A stretch of 64,000 nt of DNA from Ignatzschineria rhizosphaerae (GTDB taxonomy: Bacteria; Pseudomonadota; Gammaproteobacteria; Cardiobacteriales; Wohlfahrtiimonadaceae), in the NCBI RefSeq assembly GCF_022655595.1, contig NZ_CP093379.1, positions 227,001-291,000 on the forward strand. Reading direction: 5' to 3'. A model generated the notes under the pieces. The model saw nothing but the letters and a program-made list of their open reading frames with translations, was not told where the DNA came from and ran no database searches. This document shows, piece by piece, positions 53,754-63,731 of this stretch. Position 1 is the first letter of the stretch. Each line of letters opens with the position of its first letter. A program made the position numbers and the translations under genes.

Positions 53754-53785
53754 GGGCATATTCGAATAGGGTATGCCCCTTTTTA
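53754..53785 (+). terminator. Terminator between mdh and hemH
   Basis: GGGCATA-TTCGAATAGGG-TATGCCC then CTTTTTATT. It overlaps an ATG (53773) that would otherwise extend hemH, which argues against that start. Confidence 0.8.
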
Positions 53786-53811
53786 TTAATGAACAAAAAA
53801 GAGATTTAATA

Positions 53812-54759
53812 ATGAAGAAGATCGGAATTGTCTTAACAAACCTTGGTACGCCAGATGCGCCTACTAAAGCTGCATTAAAAGTCTATTTAGAAGAATTTTT
53901 AAAAGATCCTCGCGTCATTGAGTTACCTAAATGGAAATGGTATCCGATTCTTTATGGAATTATTCTCAATACTCGTCCTGCACAATCGGCTGAAAAGTAT
54001 CAGATTGTTTGGGATAATGGCTCGCCACTTTTAACGATTACTGAAAAACAAGCAGAAAAACTGCGTCAGCTTTTGCCAGAAAACTATGAAGTAACCATTG
54101 CGATGCGCTACGGCAATCCTTCGATGGTAAAGGCGGTTAATGAGCTAATTGCTAAGAAGGTGGATGAGATTGTTGTATTCCCTCTTTATCCGCAATATTC
54201 AGCCGCTACGACGGCTTCTGTCATGGATGATGTCGGTGATGTGCTGAAAAAACTTCGTTATTTCCCAGCACTTCGTGTTTTAGGGGCATATTATCAAAAT
54301 CCTCTATACCTTGATGCCTGTATTGCCCAAATAAAGGAAAATACGGTAGGAAAAACCATTGATAAATATGTCTTCTCTTTTCATGGGATGCCAAAACAGA
54401 CTTATGTCGATGGCGACCCGTATTATGATCAATGTATGGAGACAACCAAGCTCATTGCCGAGAGAATGGGCGAGCCGTTAGAACGCTTTGAAACTGTATT
54501 TCAATCTCGGTTTGGAAAAGCGGAGTGGCTTCAACCTTATGCCGCGGAATTTTTTGAAACAGCGCCTTCCAAGGGGATTAAAAATATCGCTGTTTTCTGC
54601 CCAGGATTTAGTGCTGACTGCTTAGAAACACTAGAAGAGATGGCAATGGAAAATCACGATATTTTCATGGGAGCAGGTGGTAGTTCTTATACATTTGTAC
54701 CATGTGTTAATAGTCATGATTTGCATATTGAGATGATGAAGGATGAGATCTTGAATTAA
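53812..54759 (+). CDS. hemH: Ferrochelatase
   Basis: Inserts ferrous iron into protoporphyrin IX. Start taken at ATG 53812 (MKKIGIVLTNLGTPDAP), the usual N-terminus, giving 315 residues. Other motifs: LLTITEKQAEKL, AMRYGNPSM, VFPLYPQYSAATTASV, catalytic His in FSFHGMPKQTYVDGDPY, FQSRFGKAEWLQPYA, and FCPGFSADCLETLEE. No other heme genes nearby. Confidence 0.96.
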   Translation: MKKIGIVLTNLGTPDAPTKAALKVYLEEFLKDPRVIELPKWKWYPILYGIILNTRPAQSAEKYQIVWDNGSPLLTITEKQAEKLRQLLPENYEVTIAMRYGNPSMVKAVNELIAKKVDEIVVFPLYPQYSAATTASVMDDVGDVLKKLRYFPALRVLGAYYQNPLYLDACIAQIKENTVGKTIDKYVFSFHGMPKQTYVDGDPYYDQCMETTKLIAERMGEPLERFETVFQSRFGKAEWLQPYAAEFFETAPSKGIKNIAVFCPGFSADCLETLEEMAMENHDIFMGAGGSSYTFVPCVNSHDLHIEMMKDEILN

Positions 54760-54789
54760 TTTTAGAAGCCTCTTTGTCAATAATATCGA

Positions 54790-54824
54790 ATGCCGCTCAA
54801 TCTTTGCTTGAGCGGTATTTTTTT
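54790..54824 (+). terminator. Terminator after hemH
   Basis: TGCCGCTCAA-TCTTTGC-TTGAGCGGTA followed by a T run. Confidence 0.9.
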
Positions 54825-54867
54825 ATGAGATACTGTCTCTATTAATCAATTGCTTAGAGATCTTTTA

Positions 54868-55399
54868 ATGAGAGTTATATTTTTGCCATTAATACTGCTA
54901 TGGGTACTATTCTCGCTTTTATCCACTTTAAGTAGCGCTCAAACGATCCGTTTTCAAATCGAAGAGCTAAGTAAGCCTGATCGTTATGGCTATGTTGATT
55001 ATTACCAAGATCATGTGATTCGTTTTCAAGAGGGGGACTGATAAAAATTATCATCAATGTTTAGCTCTAAACGATTATAAATACCAGTTAGGAAGAGCGA
55101 GCATAAGAGTTTGTCTTTTGATGGCTAGAGATGAATTTAAAAATCCTTTAGATCTATTTTCAGATGATGCTTATTATTTTTTATTTACGCATCTATCGAT
55201 TAAAGAAGATGCTATTTTAATGTTGGAAACAGCGCTATTTGATCCCTCTTTTTTAATGATGGGAATTAGGGGACGCGCCACTGGTATTTTCGAAGATCCT
55301 TTTTTAGCATTGCCGTCGATGAGATTAATGAGTATCGAAGAAGAAGATTACCTTCCTTTTTTTTGGACTAATATCGCTAATGAGATCGAGGGATCTTAA
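54868..55399 (+). pseudogene. Exported-protein gene split by a frameshift at a G5 run
   Basis: From ATG 54868 the frame encodes a clear signal peptide (MRVIFLPLILLWVLFSLLST...SAQT) and ~35 more residues, then stops at 55039. If one G of the run at 55032-55036 is removed, the frame continues without stop through GTDKNYHQCLALNDYKYQL, ASIRVCLLMARDEFKNPLDLF to a stop at 55397, giving about 176 residues in all. The second part alone has no convincing start. Product not recognised. The break could be a true mutation, slipped-strand variation or a sequencing error. Confidence 0.65.
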
Positions 55400-55415
55400 A
55401 TGAGGCTATTTCTAT

Positions 55416-55578
55416 TATAGTGAAATCGGTTTAAAAGTGACTGAATCAGATTGCCAGCGCATCGATTATGAGAAGCGAAGGACTGGTTCTATTCGGCAGC
55501 GTACAAGCTAATTTGATACACACTCTATGTGCCCTTAATACTATTTAAAATAGTGTTTCTTAAACTGAATCTACCATA
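55416..55578 (-). repeat. MITE-like element, copy G (short variant, reversed)
   Basis: 163 bp from TATAGTGAAATCGGTTTAAA to CTTAAACTGAATCTACCATA. Very close to copy C (AGTGACTGAATCAGATTGCC, CTAATTTGATACACA). Lies between the frameshifted gene and the convergent accC. Confidence 0.85.
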
Positions 55579-55601
55579 ATTATTGATTGAATAGCGACAT
55601 T

Positions 55602-55637
55602 AAAAAAAGCCACAGAAGTTAAATTCTGTGGCTTTAT
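55602..55637 (-). terminator. Terminator of accBC
   Basis: On the minus strand ATAAAGCCACAGAA, loop, TTCTGTGGCTTTTTTT, 30 bases after the accC stop. Confidence 0.9.
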
Positions 55638-55666
55638 AGTATTTAAAGAATAGAAAGTATTTGCAG

Positions 55667-57022
55667 TTAAGCGGTTACTTTGCTCTCTTTAAGCATTTTT
55701 TCAAGATGGTGGATATCCATACCGCCTTTTAAGAATGTTGGATCATTTAATATTTTTAAATGTAGCTCAGCATTCGTGTTGATTCCTTCGATAACAAGCT
55801 CATGAAGCGCATTTTTAAGACGACCAATCGCCATTTCGCGCGTTGGCGCATAAGCGATGATTTTTGCGATCATTGAGTCATAGAAAGGAGGAACTGCGTA
55901 TCCTGCATAGATATGGGTATCGATACGAATTCCAGGACCACCAGGTGGATGATAGGTGGTAATCATCCCAGGAGAAGGAATAAACGTTTCATGATGCTCT
56001 GCGTTGATACGGCATTCAATTGCATGGCCTTCAAACTTGATATCTTCTTGTTTGATAGTCAGCGGCATACCACTTGCAATTTTAAGCTGTTCACGAACAA
56101 GGTCAACACCTGTAATCATCTCAGTAATGGGATGCTCAACTTGAATACGGGTATTCATTTCGATAAAGAAGAATTCACCATTTTCATAGAGGAACTCAAA
56201 AGTACCGGCGCCGCGATAGTTGATACGTTTACACGCTTCAACACAAGCTTGACCAATACGAGCACGCTCTTCAGGGGTAATCCCTGGTGCTGGAGCTTCT
56301 TCTAATACTTTTTGGTGACGACGCTGTAATGAACAGTCACGCTCCCCTAAGTGAATCGCATTACCTTGACCATCTGCTAAAATTTGAATTTCAACGTGAC
56401 GAGGTTTCTGTAGGTAGCGCTCCATATAAACTTCAGGATTCCCGAAAGCTGCAAGAGCTTCTGCTTTTGTAAGCTCGATTGAACGAAGTAGATCTTTTTC
56501 AGATTCCACAACGCGCATTCCACGCCCACCGCCGCCGCCTGAAGCTTTAACGATAATTGGGTAGCCCACTTCCTGTGCAAGGCGGATATTCTCTTCTTTA
56601 TTATCAGATAGCGCATCCCCAGAGCCCGGAACACAAGGAACGCCTGCTTCAATCATTGCTTTTTTAGCAGAAACTTTATCACCCATAATGCGGATCGTTT
56701 CCGCTTTAGGACCAATGAATACAAAGCCTGAATTTTCAGCGCGTTCTGCAAAGTCTGCGTTTTCAGCTAAGAAACCGTAGCCAGGATGGATACCATCGGC
56801 ATTGGTTAATTCAGCTGCTGCAATAATGCTTGGAATATTGAGGTAACTTAAACCAGGTGCAGGTGGTCCTATACAGACAGATTCATCTGCAAGGCGCACA
56901 TGTTTTAAATCTTTATCACCCGTTGAGTGAACGGCAACTGTCTGAATTCCAAGCTCTTTACAAGCTCTGAGAATACGCAGTGCGATCTCTCCACGGTTTG
57001 CTATTAATACTTTTTTTAACAT
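55667..57022 (-). CDS. accC: Acetyl-CoA carboxylase, biotin carboxylase subunit
   Basis: Carboxylates biotin on AccB with bicarbonate and ATP. Start chosen at ATG 57022 ([16 protein letters not shown]), nine bases after AAGGAG; this gives 451 residues, the family length. ATP-grasp motifs: [20 protein letters not shown]-type [49 protein letters not shown], all intact. Downstream of accB by 13 bases. Confidence 0.98.
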   Translation of the reverse strand: MLKKVLIANRGEIALRILRACKELGIQTVAVHSTGDKDLKHVRLADESVCIGPPAPGLSYLNIPSIIAAAELTNADGIHPGYGFLAENADFAERAENSGFVFIGPKAETIRIMGDKVSAKKAMIEAGVPCVPGSGDALSDNKEENIRLAQEVGYPIIVKASGGGGGRGMRVVESEKDLLRSIELTKAEALAAFGNPEVYMERYLQKPRHVEIQILADGQGNAIHLGERDCSLQRRHQKVLEEAPAPGITPEERARIGQACVEACKRINYRGAGTFEFLYENGEFFFIEMNTRIQVEHPITEMITGVDLVREQLKIASGMPLTIKQEDIKFEGHAIECRINAEHHETFIPSPGMITTYHPPGGPGIRIDTHIYAGYAVPPFYDSMIAKIIAYAPTREMAIGRLKNALHELVIEGINTNAELHLKILNDPTFLKGGMDIHHLEKMLKESKVTA

Positions 57023-57035
57023 CTCGAATTGCTCC

Positions 57036-57512
57036 TTATGCAAGGATCATTAGAGGTTGATCGAACTCAACAGGTTCACCGTTTTCAACTAAGAATTTAA
57101 CTACTTTACCTGAGACTTCAGCTTCGATCTGATTGAACATCTTCATCGCTTCAATGATACATACCACATCACCAACGTTAACTTGTGCATCGATTTCTGT
57201 GAATGCGTCAGATGTAGGAGATGCCGCACGGTAGAATGTACCTACCATTGGTGAGCGAACAACTTTACCTGAAAGTTCTGCAGGAGCCGCTTCTGGCGCT
57301 GCTGTTGTTGCAACTGATGGCATTTGTACGTTTGTTTGTGGTGCTGCCGCGATTTGTGGTTGCTGCATCATTGGCATTTGGCCCGCAAATACTTGTGTTT
57401 CTTTAGGGAAGCGGCTAATACGAAGAGATTCTTCTCCGTCTGTGATCTCGATCTCATCAATTGATGATTTATCAATGAGTTCTACGAGTTTTTCGATTTC
57501 TTTAATATCCAT
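57036..57512 (-). CDS. accB: Acetyl-CoA carboxylase, biotin carboxyl carrier protein
   Basis: Carries biotin between the two half-reactions. 158 residues: helical N-terminus ([22 protein letters not shown]), a Pro/Ala/Gln-rich linker (about 40-80), and the biotinyl domain from about 82, with biotin attached to K124 in EAMKM. The thumb sequence [18 protein letters not shown] is present. A hairpin separates it from aroQ. Confidence 0.97.
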   Translation of the reverse strand: MDIKEIEKLVELIDKSSIDEIEITDGEESLRISRFPKETQVFAGQMPMMQQPQIAAAPQTNVQMPSVATTAAPEAAPAELSGKVVRSPMVGTFYRAASPTSDAFTEIDAQVNVGDVVCIIEAMKMFNQIEAEVSGKVVKFLVENGEPVEFDQPLMILA

Positions 57513-57537
57513 TAAGATTAGCTCCTATTGTAAAATG

Positions 57538-57566
57538 ATAAGGAGATTCCCCAAGGAATCTCCTTA
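57538..57566 (-). terminator. Hairpin between aroQ and accB
   Basis: ATAAGGAGATTCC-CCAA-GGAATCTCCTTAT, a perfect 13-bp stem. On the minus strand it is followed only by CATTTTACAA. It may partly terminate or process the aroQ-accB transcript. The stem holds AAGGAG but no gene starts from it. Confidence 0.6.
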
Positions 57567-57571
57567 TTGAT

Positions 57572-58033
57572 CTATTTGTTAGAGATTATATTCGTAATAT
57601 TTAGTAGTGCAAGTTCATAACCATAAAGTCCACATCCAACAATCACGCCATTTGCAATATCTGAAAAGTAAGATGTGTGTCTAAATGATTCTCTCTGATA
57701 TACATTTGAAATATGTATCTCTACGAAAGGAATGTCAACCCCTAAAAAAGCATCACGAATGGCAATGCTTGTATGTGTAAAAGCACCCGGATTAATAATA
57801 AAGCCTTCAATTCCTTGTGCTTTTGCTTGGTGAATAGTTTCAACAATCTCATACTCACGATTGCTTTGCATGGTATGTAATACTATTCCAAGTCCTTTTG
57901 CTTTCTCAATAAGGTTCGTCTCAAGCATCTTGAGTGTTGTGTGACCATAAATTTCAGGTTCACGCATCCCTAAGAGGTTTAAGTTAACGCCATTGATTAA
58001 AAGGATCTTTTTACAGTTGTCTTGATTCATCAT
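57572..58033 (-). CDS. aroQ: 3-dehydroquinate dehydratase, type II
   Basis: Third step of the shikimate pathway. 153 residues: [17 protein letters not shown] with catalytic Tyr, [31 protein letters not shown], and [15 protein letters not shown] with catalytic His. aroQ-accB-accC is the common gammaproteobacterial order. A start at the second Met is also possible (MMNQDN). Confidence 0.96.
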   Translation of the reverse strand: MMNQDNCKKILLINGVNLNLLGMREPEIYGHTTLKMLETNLIEKAKGLGIVLHTMQSNREYEIVETIHQAKAQGIEGFIINPGAFTHTSIAIRDAFLGVDIPFVEIHISNVYQRESFRHTSYFSDIANGVIVGCGLYGYELALLNITNIISNK

Positions 58034-58241
58034 AGAGAATATTTTACCGTATAATTTTTAAGAGTGCCTAAATATTCACTTATAGCATTAAGAACCCCCA
58101 TATTGCATCTTTTCTCCGTATTAATTGATCTATATAAGTAAGATTTCCCTTAAGTTTATGATGCAGATAAATAAAATAAAGGAGTATTTTTATACAATCT
58201 CGGTTATAATTCCGACTTGTTTGGCAATGTGAATAAATAGG

Positions 58242-59144
58242 ATGATTAAAAAACAAACGTATAACTTCAGGATTAAATTAGGAATTTCTGTCTGTGTATT
58301 AATCTCATCTCTCCTCTCATGGAGTGTGGCAAAGAATGTTGAGACAACGGCTCCTAAAGAGTTGTTACTCTCTACAAAGCTTGCTGAAGGCATGGGAATG
58401 GGTGATAAGGATCATGATCGTGTGAAAGCGATGATTCATAATTACGAAACAAAAAACTCAGGAGTCTTTACTCACTTAAATGGGGATGGGCTTGTGGTAT
58501 TTAATTACGTGGTGGAAGAATTAGAACGCCGTAATATGCCCCTTGAGATTGCTTTCGTGCCGCTTGTTGAAAGTGGATATAAACCTAATGCTCGTAATGG
58601 GGCACATGTTGGTTTATGGCAATTAGGCAAGCCAACAGCAGAAACCTTTGGAGTACATATCTCAGCAAAATCAGATGGTCGTTTAAATCTGGTAAGAGCA
58701 ACAGAAGCAGCGCTTGATTATCTTGAGTATCTTAATAAGCGTTTCGATGGAGATTGGCTATTAACTTTAGCGGCTTATAATGCCGGTGAAGGGCGTGTAC
58801 TTCGTAGTATGAAGAAAAACCGTCAGGCAGGGAAGTCTGATGACTTTTGGAGCATTGAGTTACCACAAATTACTCGTGCGTACATTCCTCGTGTCTTAGC
58901 GCTTTCTGAGCTTGCGCTTGAGAAAGATCAGTTAGCAGTACCTGTTGTTGAGATTCCAGAAATTGTGGCCGTAAAATCACAAGATAAAGGAAAGCTTCTA
59001 GGGGCAATAAAACAGCAAGGCGTTCAAGAGCGTACGATTAAGTACTTTAACCCTGCTGATGTTTATGCGAGAGATGGTGCCTCTATTGTGATTATGACAA
59101 AAGATGCGATCACTTTAGGCGACTCTTCAGCTTATGTTTTATAG
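58242..59144 (+). CDS. Lytic transglycosylase (SLT/MltD-like), no LysM
   Basis: Periplasmic glycan-cleaving enzyme. 300 residues: N-terminal signal or anchor (about 10-30) and an SLT domain (about 85-225) with catalytic E110 in FVPLVESGYKPNARN, GLWQLGKPTAETFGV, RATEAALDYLEYL and LTLAAYNAGEGRVLRSMKK. Family members like MltD often carry LysM repeats, which are missing here. C-terminal 75 residues have no named domain. An earlier in-frame start is excluded by a stop; AGGATG overlaps the ATG. Gap before it (58034-58241) is plain intergenic. Confidence 0.88.
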   Translation: MIKKQTYNFRIKLGISVCVLISSLLSWSVAKNVETTAPKELLLSTKLAEGMGMGDKDHDRVKAMIHNYETKNSGVFTHLNGDGLVVFNYVVEELERRNMPLEIAFVPLVESGYKPNARNGAHVGLWQLGKPTAETFGVHISAKSDGRLNLVRATEAALDYLEYLNKRFDGDWLLTLAAYNAGEGRVLRSMKKNRQAGKSDDFWSIELPQITRAYIPRVLALSELALEKDQLAVPVVEIPEIVAVKSQDKGKLLGAIKQQGVQERTIKYFNPADVYARDGASIVIMTKDAITLGDSSAYVL

Positions 59145-59241
59145 GGAAGTGGTTAACGCCTCATTTCTGATAGCTTAAAGTCTTGTTTGCTAGGTCAAAA
59201 ATTATAAAAATGATATAAGTTAAAAGAAAATAGAGATTGAG

Positions 59242-59278
59242 AAAATAGGTGGGCTTACATTAAGCGCACCTATTTTTT
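59242..59278 (+). terminator. Terminator after the lytic transglycosylase gene
   Basis: AAATAGGTG(G/C)GCTT and complementary AAGCGCACCTATTT followed by T residues. The rest of the 360-base gap to the MscS gene has an inverted TCTAGAA/TTCTAGA pair at 59404-59426 and no ORF. Confidence 0.85.
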
Positions 59279-59504
59279 TGCTAAAAATAAACCTGTAAAG
59301 AGGATGCTCACTACTGTTTCGTAAAAAAATGTTACTATTTTGACGAAAATAGAAGAATAGATTCCTTTTAAAAGGGGGAGATACTTTATACTAGCTTGGT
59401 ATTTCTAGAATCTAAGATTTTCTAGATAGGGACCAATATAGAATATCGCTGATATTAAAGATCTATAAGTCAGCACAGCGAATGAGCATTAAGGAGCTTA
59501 GAAG

Positions 59505-60617
59505 ATGAAAGACCCTATGATAATTAAGTACAGCATTGGGCTTGGGATATTTTTGGTAATCTTATTGGTGTATTTAATATTAAGTTTAATTGCCAAAAAA
59601 CATCGCTGGGGCCGAAAGGGAATCCTTGTTCATTTCATATTAGGTGCTGTGCTTTGTGGCGCTGTCATGGTATTTACTCAATATTTGGAGATGGCGATTG
59701 TAGATTTTCATTTAAAACAGCTCTCATCCACAACAGTCAGTTATATTCAGATGATTTTAGTCGGGCTAATTGTGCTTAATACCCTCTACTTTTTCGTTAA
59801 TCGTTTAGAAGAGATTCAGATTAGTAAAGGGGCTGATAAGACTTCAGCTAAAATTATTACCAGAGTGCTAAAGATTGCGATCTTTATAGCAATTGTGCTC
59901 TTGTTTGGGGAGCATTTTGGTATGAGCCTCTCTGGGTTGATGACTTTTGGGGGAATTGGCGGAATTGCGATTGGCTTTGCGAGTAAAGATGTTTTAAGTA
60001 ATTTCTTCTCTGGCGTGATGCTCTATTTTGACCGTCCTTTTAATATCGGTGATTGGATTAACTCTCCCGATCGAAAGATTGAAGGCACGGTTGTTGAGGT
60101 GGGTTGGCGCATTACTAAAATTATGACATTTGAAAATCGCCCGCTCTATATTCCTAACTCTCTTTTCTCATCAATTAGTGTTGAAAACCCAGGAAGAATG
60201 ACAAATCGCCGAATAGAGACCCAAATTGGGCTTCGTTATGAAGATGCTGATAAGATTGCCGCAGTCGTGACAGATATACGGGCAATGTTACAGAGTAATC
60301 CAAAAATTGATACAACCCAGACATTGCTTGTTTATTTTGATGCTTTTGCGGAGTCTTCATTAAATATTATGATTTACTGTTTTACTAAAACCGTAAAATG
60401 GGCCGAATGGTTAGAAGCACAACAAGAGGTCTATCTACAAATCATTGAAATTGTTCATCGTCATGGTGCTGATTTTGCTGATACAACACAGATGCTCTAT
60501 CTCGATAATAGTGAAAATCCATTTAAAATTGCCTTAAGCCAAGGGGAAGCAGTTGATAACGAGGCTGTTATTTCCAAAGGGACTAGTGTGGCTACCCCAT
60601 CAGGGCAAAGCTCATAA
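59505..60617 (+). CDS. MscS family mechanosensitive ion channel
   Basis: Opens under membrane tension. 370 residues: five hydrophobic helices (about 8-29, 38-60, 70-93, 115-135, 140-158), the pore helix region [28 protein letters not shown], and the beta domain [48 protein letters not shown]. The five-helix layout and tail resemble YbdG/YnaI rather than the three-helix MscS. AAGGAGC precedes the ATG by eight bases. Followed by a truncated repeat copy. Confidence 0.93.
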   Translation: MKDPMIIKYSIGLGIFLVILLVYLILSLIAKKHRWGRKGILVHFILGAVLCGAVMVFTQYLEMAIVDFHLKQLSSTTVSYIQMILVGLIVLNTLYFFVNRLEEIQISKGADKTSAKIITRVLKIAIFIAIVLLFGEHFGMSLSGLMTFGGIGGIAIGFASKDVLSNFFSGVMLYFDRPFNIGDWINSPDRKIEGTVVEVGWRITKIMTFENRPLYIPNSLFSSISVENPGRMTNRRIETQIGLRYEDADKIAAVVTDIRAMLQSNPKIDTTQTLLVYFDAFAESSLNIMIYCFTKTVKWAEWLEAQQEVYLQIIEIVHRHGADFADTTQMLYLDNSENPFKIALSQGEAVDNEAVISKGTSVATPSGQSS

Positions 60618-60620
60618 ATT

Positions 60621-60696
60621 GGTTAGAACTATTTTTAGCTTCTCATCATCGATGCGCTAGCAGCCTGACTTAGTACTTTTAAACCGATTTTTCTAT
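60621..60696 (+). repeat. MITE-like element, copy H (right half only)
   Basis: About 75 bp: GCTTCTCATCATCGATGCGC and the right end TTTTAAACCGATTTTTCTATA. The left half is gone. It starts at the mscS-like stop, between convergent genes. Confidence 0.7.
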
Positions 60697-60731
60697 AAAC
60701 CAAAGGCTTTTCTTAATTCTTACTTCACAAT

Positions 60732-60764
60732 AAAAACCTTTTAGTCATGACTAAAGGGTTTTTT
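60732..60764. terminator. Bidirectional terminator between the channel gene and hutC
   Basis: AAAACC(T/C)TTTAGTCATGACTAAAGGGTTTT with flanking A and T runs. Confidence 0.8.
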
Positions 60765-60789
60765 ATGGGAGAATTATTCATAAAGAGGC

Positions 60790-61497
60790 TTAGTTACTAT
60801 AGTTTCGGCCAAAGAAATATTTATAACGAATGCCGGGTGCTATAAAACTAGAAACACTAATAATATTGTGTTTATCCCATGTTCGTCTTGTGATGTAAAG
60901 ACAGGGCTCTCCCTCTGATATCTCTAATAATTCAGCATTATATTTAGTACAAGCAACTGCCTCAATAGCTTGTTCCATACGGCTCAAGCCATGTTTTTCT
61001 AATAAATACCCAGTGGGTGTTAATTGTGTAAAGTCTTGCTGAATAAATTCAGGAACGAACATCGGATTGATATAACGGTTTTCAAGTACCAGTGATAGGC
61101 CATTTTCATAATGAATTAGTTGGCAGTAATAGACTTTAGCGCCGGTATGAATACCTAAACCTAAAGCGGTGGTTTCATCAGCTGCGACAGTTTTTTGTTC
61201 TAAAACTTTAACGCTATAGAGATTGCCGCGAGCGATGACCTCTTTTTTAATATCTCCGATATTTGCAGGAGAAGTTGCCGATTTTTGCCCCGTGACAAAA
61301 GTTCCTTTTCCGGGGGTGCGCGTAAGGACATTTTGCGTGGTGAGGTCATTAACAGCACGATTAACAGTCATTCGACTGACACCAAATTTTTTGGCTAATT
61401 CAAGCTCTGTAGGAATTTGCGCACCAGGTGGAAATTCTCCTGAGGCAATACTATTGAGAAGATAGTTCTTAATACTTTTAAATTTAGGGATAGCCAT
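60790..61497 (-). CDS. hutC: Histidine utilisation repressor
   Basis: GntR-family repressor of the hut genes, induced by urocanate. 235 residues: winged helix-turn-helix (about 5-70: YLLNSIASGEFPPGAQIPTELELAKKFGVSRMTVNRAV, outline; LTRTPGKGTFV) and a UTRA effector domain (about 85-230) with LYITRRTW near the end. Divergent from hutU, with operator-like sites in the 400 bases between. Confidence 0.93.
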   Translation of the reverse strand: MAIPKFKSIKNYLLNSIASGEFPPGAQIPTELELAKKFGVSRMTVNRAVNDLTTQNVLTRTPGKGTFVTGQKSATSPANIGDIKKEVIARGNLYSVKVLEQKTVAADETTALGLGIHTGAKVYYCQLIHYENGLSLVLENRYINPMFVPEFIQQDFTQLTPTGYLLEKHGLSRMEQAIEAVACTKYNAELLEISEGEPCLYITRRTWDKHNIISVSSFIAPGIRYKYFFGRNYSN

Positions 61498-61768
61498 AAA
61501 AATGATCTTTTTAATTGATTTAGAGATAAATCGCTATAGGTGTATGAGATTGTATAACAACCTAGAAATAATTGCCTAACTTATTCTATCATGCTACTAC
61601 AGTAGTTCATAGTGTTGAGAAAGAATATAATCGTACTATTTTAATCTTATTTTTTGATTTTGTTTATCGTGGTATTACAGTGGAACTGTATTTATCAATG
61701 CTTTTAAGAGATCGTTGCGCTCTTTTTTAAAAAGCCCTTGCTATAGATTTAAAGCTGTGGTTAATTAA

Positions 61769-61798
61769 ATACATTCATGTATAAATGTATATACATTT
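61769..61798. promoter_or_regulatory. HutC operator-like palindromes
   Basis: ATACATTCATGTAT (61769-61782) and the perfect palindrome AAATGTATATACATTT (61783-61798) lie side by side, about 100 bases before hutU. The TGTATATACA core matches the known HutC recognition pattern (TGTA-N2-TACA). A weaker TTGTATAACAA lies near 61550 closer to hutC. The remaining bases of the hutC-hutU gap show no ORF. Confidence 0.7.
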
Positions 61799-61897
61799 GA
61801 TAATCATTAATCTAAGCATCTAAATATTTTGAGGTTGATTAAAAATTAGCAAATTCAACTTAAACAAGGTGTTATTAAAATAAGAGGAGAGTGAACT

Positions 61898-63565
61898 ATG
61901 TCACATCGAACGGATAATAGTCGTGTCATTCGCGCACCAAGAGGGACTGAGTTAACTTGTAAAAGCTGGCAAACAGAAGCGGTCTATCGCATGATTCAAA
62001 ATAACTTAGATCCCGATGTTGCAGAGCACCCCAAGAGTTTAGTGGTTTATGGGGGGATTGGCCGTGCGGCAAGAGATTGGGAGTGCTATGACAAAATTTT
62101 GGAAGTACTACAAAATTTAGAAGATCATGAAACACTATTGGTGCAATCTGGAAAGCCTGTGGGAGTTTTTGAAACGCATAAAGATGCCCCACGCGTTTTA
62201 ATTGCTAATTCAAATCTTGTACCCCACTGGGCAACTTGGGAGAAATTTCACGAGTTAGATCAAAAAGGGCTCATGATGTATGGGCAGATGACAGCAGGTT
62301 CTTGGATCTATATTGGCTCTCAAGGCATTGTTCAGGGGACTTATGAAACATTTGTTTCGGCAGCAAAAGAGCATTTTGAGGGAGATCCTAGTGGTCGCTG
62401 GGTACTGACAGGTGGTTTAGGGGGAATGGGTGGCGCGCAGCCACTTGCTGCAACAATGGCTGGCTTTAATATGATTGCCGTAGAGTGTGATGAAACGCGG
62501 ATCGATTTTCGTTTAAAAACACGCTATGTCGATAAGAAGGCTAAAAGCCTTGATGAGGCATTGCAGCTATTAGAGGAAGCTAAAATAGCCGGAAAGCCAA
62601 CATCTATTGGGCTTTTAGGCAATGCTGCTGATATTTTTGCAGAATTAGTCGAGCGAGGAATTACTCCTGATGTGGTGACGGACCAAACAAGTGCTCATGA
62701 TCCTATTAATGGATATCTCCCTTCAGGTTGGACGATGGAAGAGTGGTTAGAGAAACGCACCGCCAATCCGGTTGAAGTAGATAAAGCTGCTAAAAAAAGT
62801 ATGGCAAAACATGTGCAGGCGATGTTAGATCTGCAAAAGAGAGGCGCTGCAACCTTTGATTATGGGAATAACATCCGTCAGATGGCATTTGATGAGGGTA
62901 TTAAGAATGCTTTTGATTTCCCAGGATTTGTGCCAGCCTATATTAGGCCACTCTTTTGTGAGGGGATAGGGCCTTTTCGTTGGGTAGCGCTCTCTGGCGA
63001 TCCTGAAGATATCTATAAAACCGATCAAAAAGTCAAAGAGCTAATCCCAGATAATCCTCACCTTCATCATTGGCTAGATATGGCGCGTGATCGTATAGAG
63101 TTTCAGGGGTTACCGGCAAGAATTTGTTGGGTGGGACTAAAAGATCGTCAGCGTTTAGGATTAGCTTTTAATGAGATGGTACGTAATGGTGAATTGAAAG
63201 CACCAATTGTTATTGGCCGAGACCATCTTGATTCAGGATCCGTAGCAAGTCCTAATAGAGAAACTGAGGCGATGAAAGATGGCTCAGATGCCGTATCAGA
63301 CTGGCCATTATTAAATGCGTTATTAAATACCGCAGGCGGCGCTACTTGGGTCTCTTTACATCATGGTGGTGGTGTTGGCATGGGGTTCTCACAACATTCA
63401 GGCGTTGTAATTTTATGCGATGGTTCAAAGGATGCTGATAAGCGTATTGCGAGAGTGTTACGCAATGATCCAGGAACAGGAGTCATGCGCCATGCGGATG
63501 CTGGATATGATATTGCCATCGATTGCGCTAAAGCGCAGGGATTACATCTCCCGATGGTGAAATAG
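61898..63565 (+). CDS. hutU: Urocanate hydratase
   Basis: Converts urocanate to imidazolonepropionate using tightly bound NAD+. 555 residues, the family length. Motifs: [102 protein letters not shown] (outline). C-terminal [17 protein letters not shown] holds the NAD-contacting glycines. AGAGGAGAG precedes the ATG. Second enzyme of histidine catabolism; hutH is not in the window. Confidence 0.98.
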   Translation: MSHRTDNSRVIRAPRGTELTCKSWQTEAVYRMIQNNLDPDVAEHPKSLVVYGGIGRAARDWECYDKILEVLQNLEDHETLLVQSGKPVGVFETHKDAPRVLIANSNLVPHWATWEKFHELDQKGLMMYGQMTAGSWIYIGSQGIVQGTYETFVSAAKEHFEGDPSGRWVLTGGLGGMGGAQPLAATMAGFNMIAVECDETRIDFRLKTRYVDKKAKSLDEALQLLEEAKIAGKPTSIGLLGNAADIFAELVERGITPDVVTDQTSAHDPINGYLPSGWTMEEWLEKRTANPVEVDKAAKKSMAKHVQAMLDLQKRGAATFDYGNNIRQMAFDEGIKNAFDFPGFVPAYIRPLFCEGIGPFRWVALSGDPEDIYKTDQKVKELIPDNPHLHHWLDMARDRIEFQGLPARICWVGLKDRQRLGLAFNEMVRNGELKAPIVIGRDHLDSGSVASPNRETEAMKDGSDAVSDWPLLNALLNTAGGATWVSLHHGGGVGMGFSQHSGVVILCDGSKDADKRIARVLRNDPGTGVMRHADAGYDIAIDCAKAQGLHLPMVK

Positions 63566-63731
63566 TCAATTGCTCAAATAGTTAATGATTTTCCTCATCA
63601 TCAGAGATTTTGATGGGGAAAGAATCTCTATCAATAAGTATGGTTTTTAGTATTTCAACGTTGTTGAGCTTATATTTTATGCGCTTATTTATTTTGATGT
63701 TTGGAATATATAAAACTATTAGGAGGAGAAA

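Noticed and set aside
53773-53811. N-terminal extension of ferrochelatase
   Set aside because: The upstream ATG lies in the mdh terminator; the family N-terminus begins at the later ATG.
55118-55399. Second half of the frameshifted gene as an independent gene
   Set aside because: No ribosome site before its ATGs, and the frame is open upstream of them in continuity with the first half.
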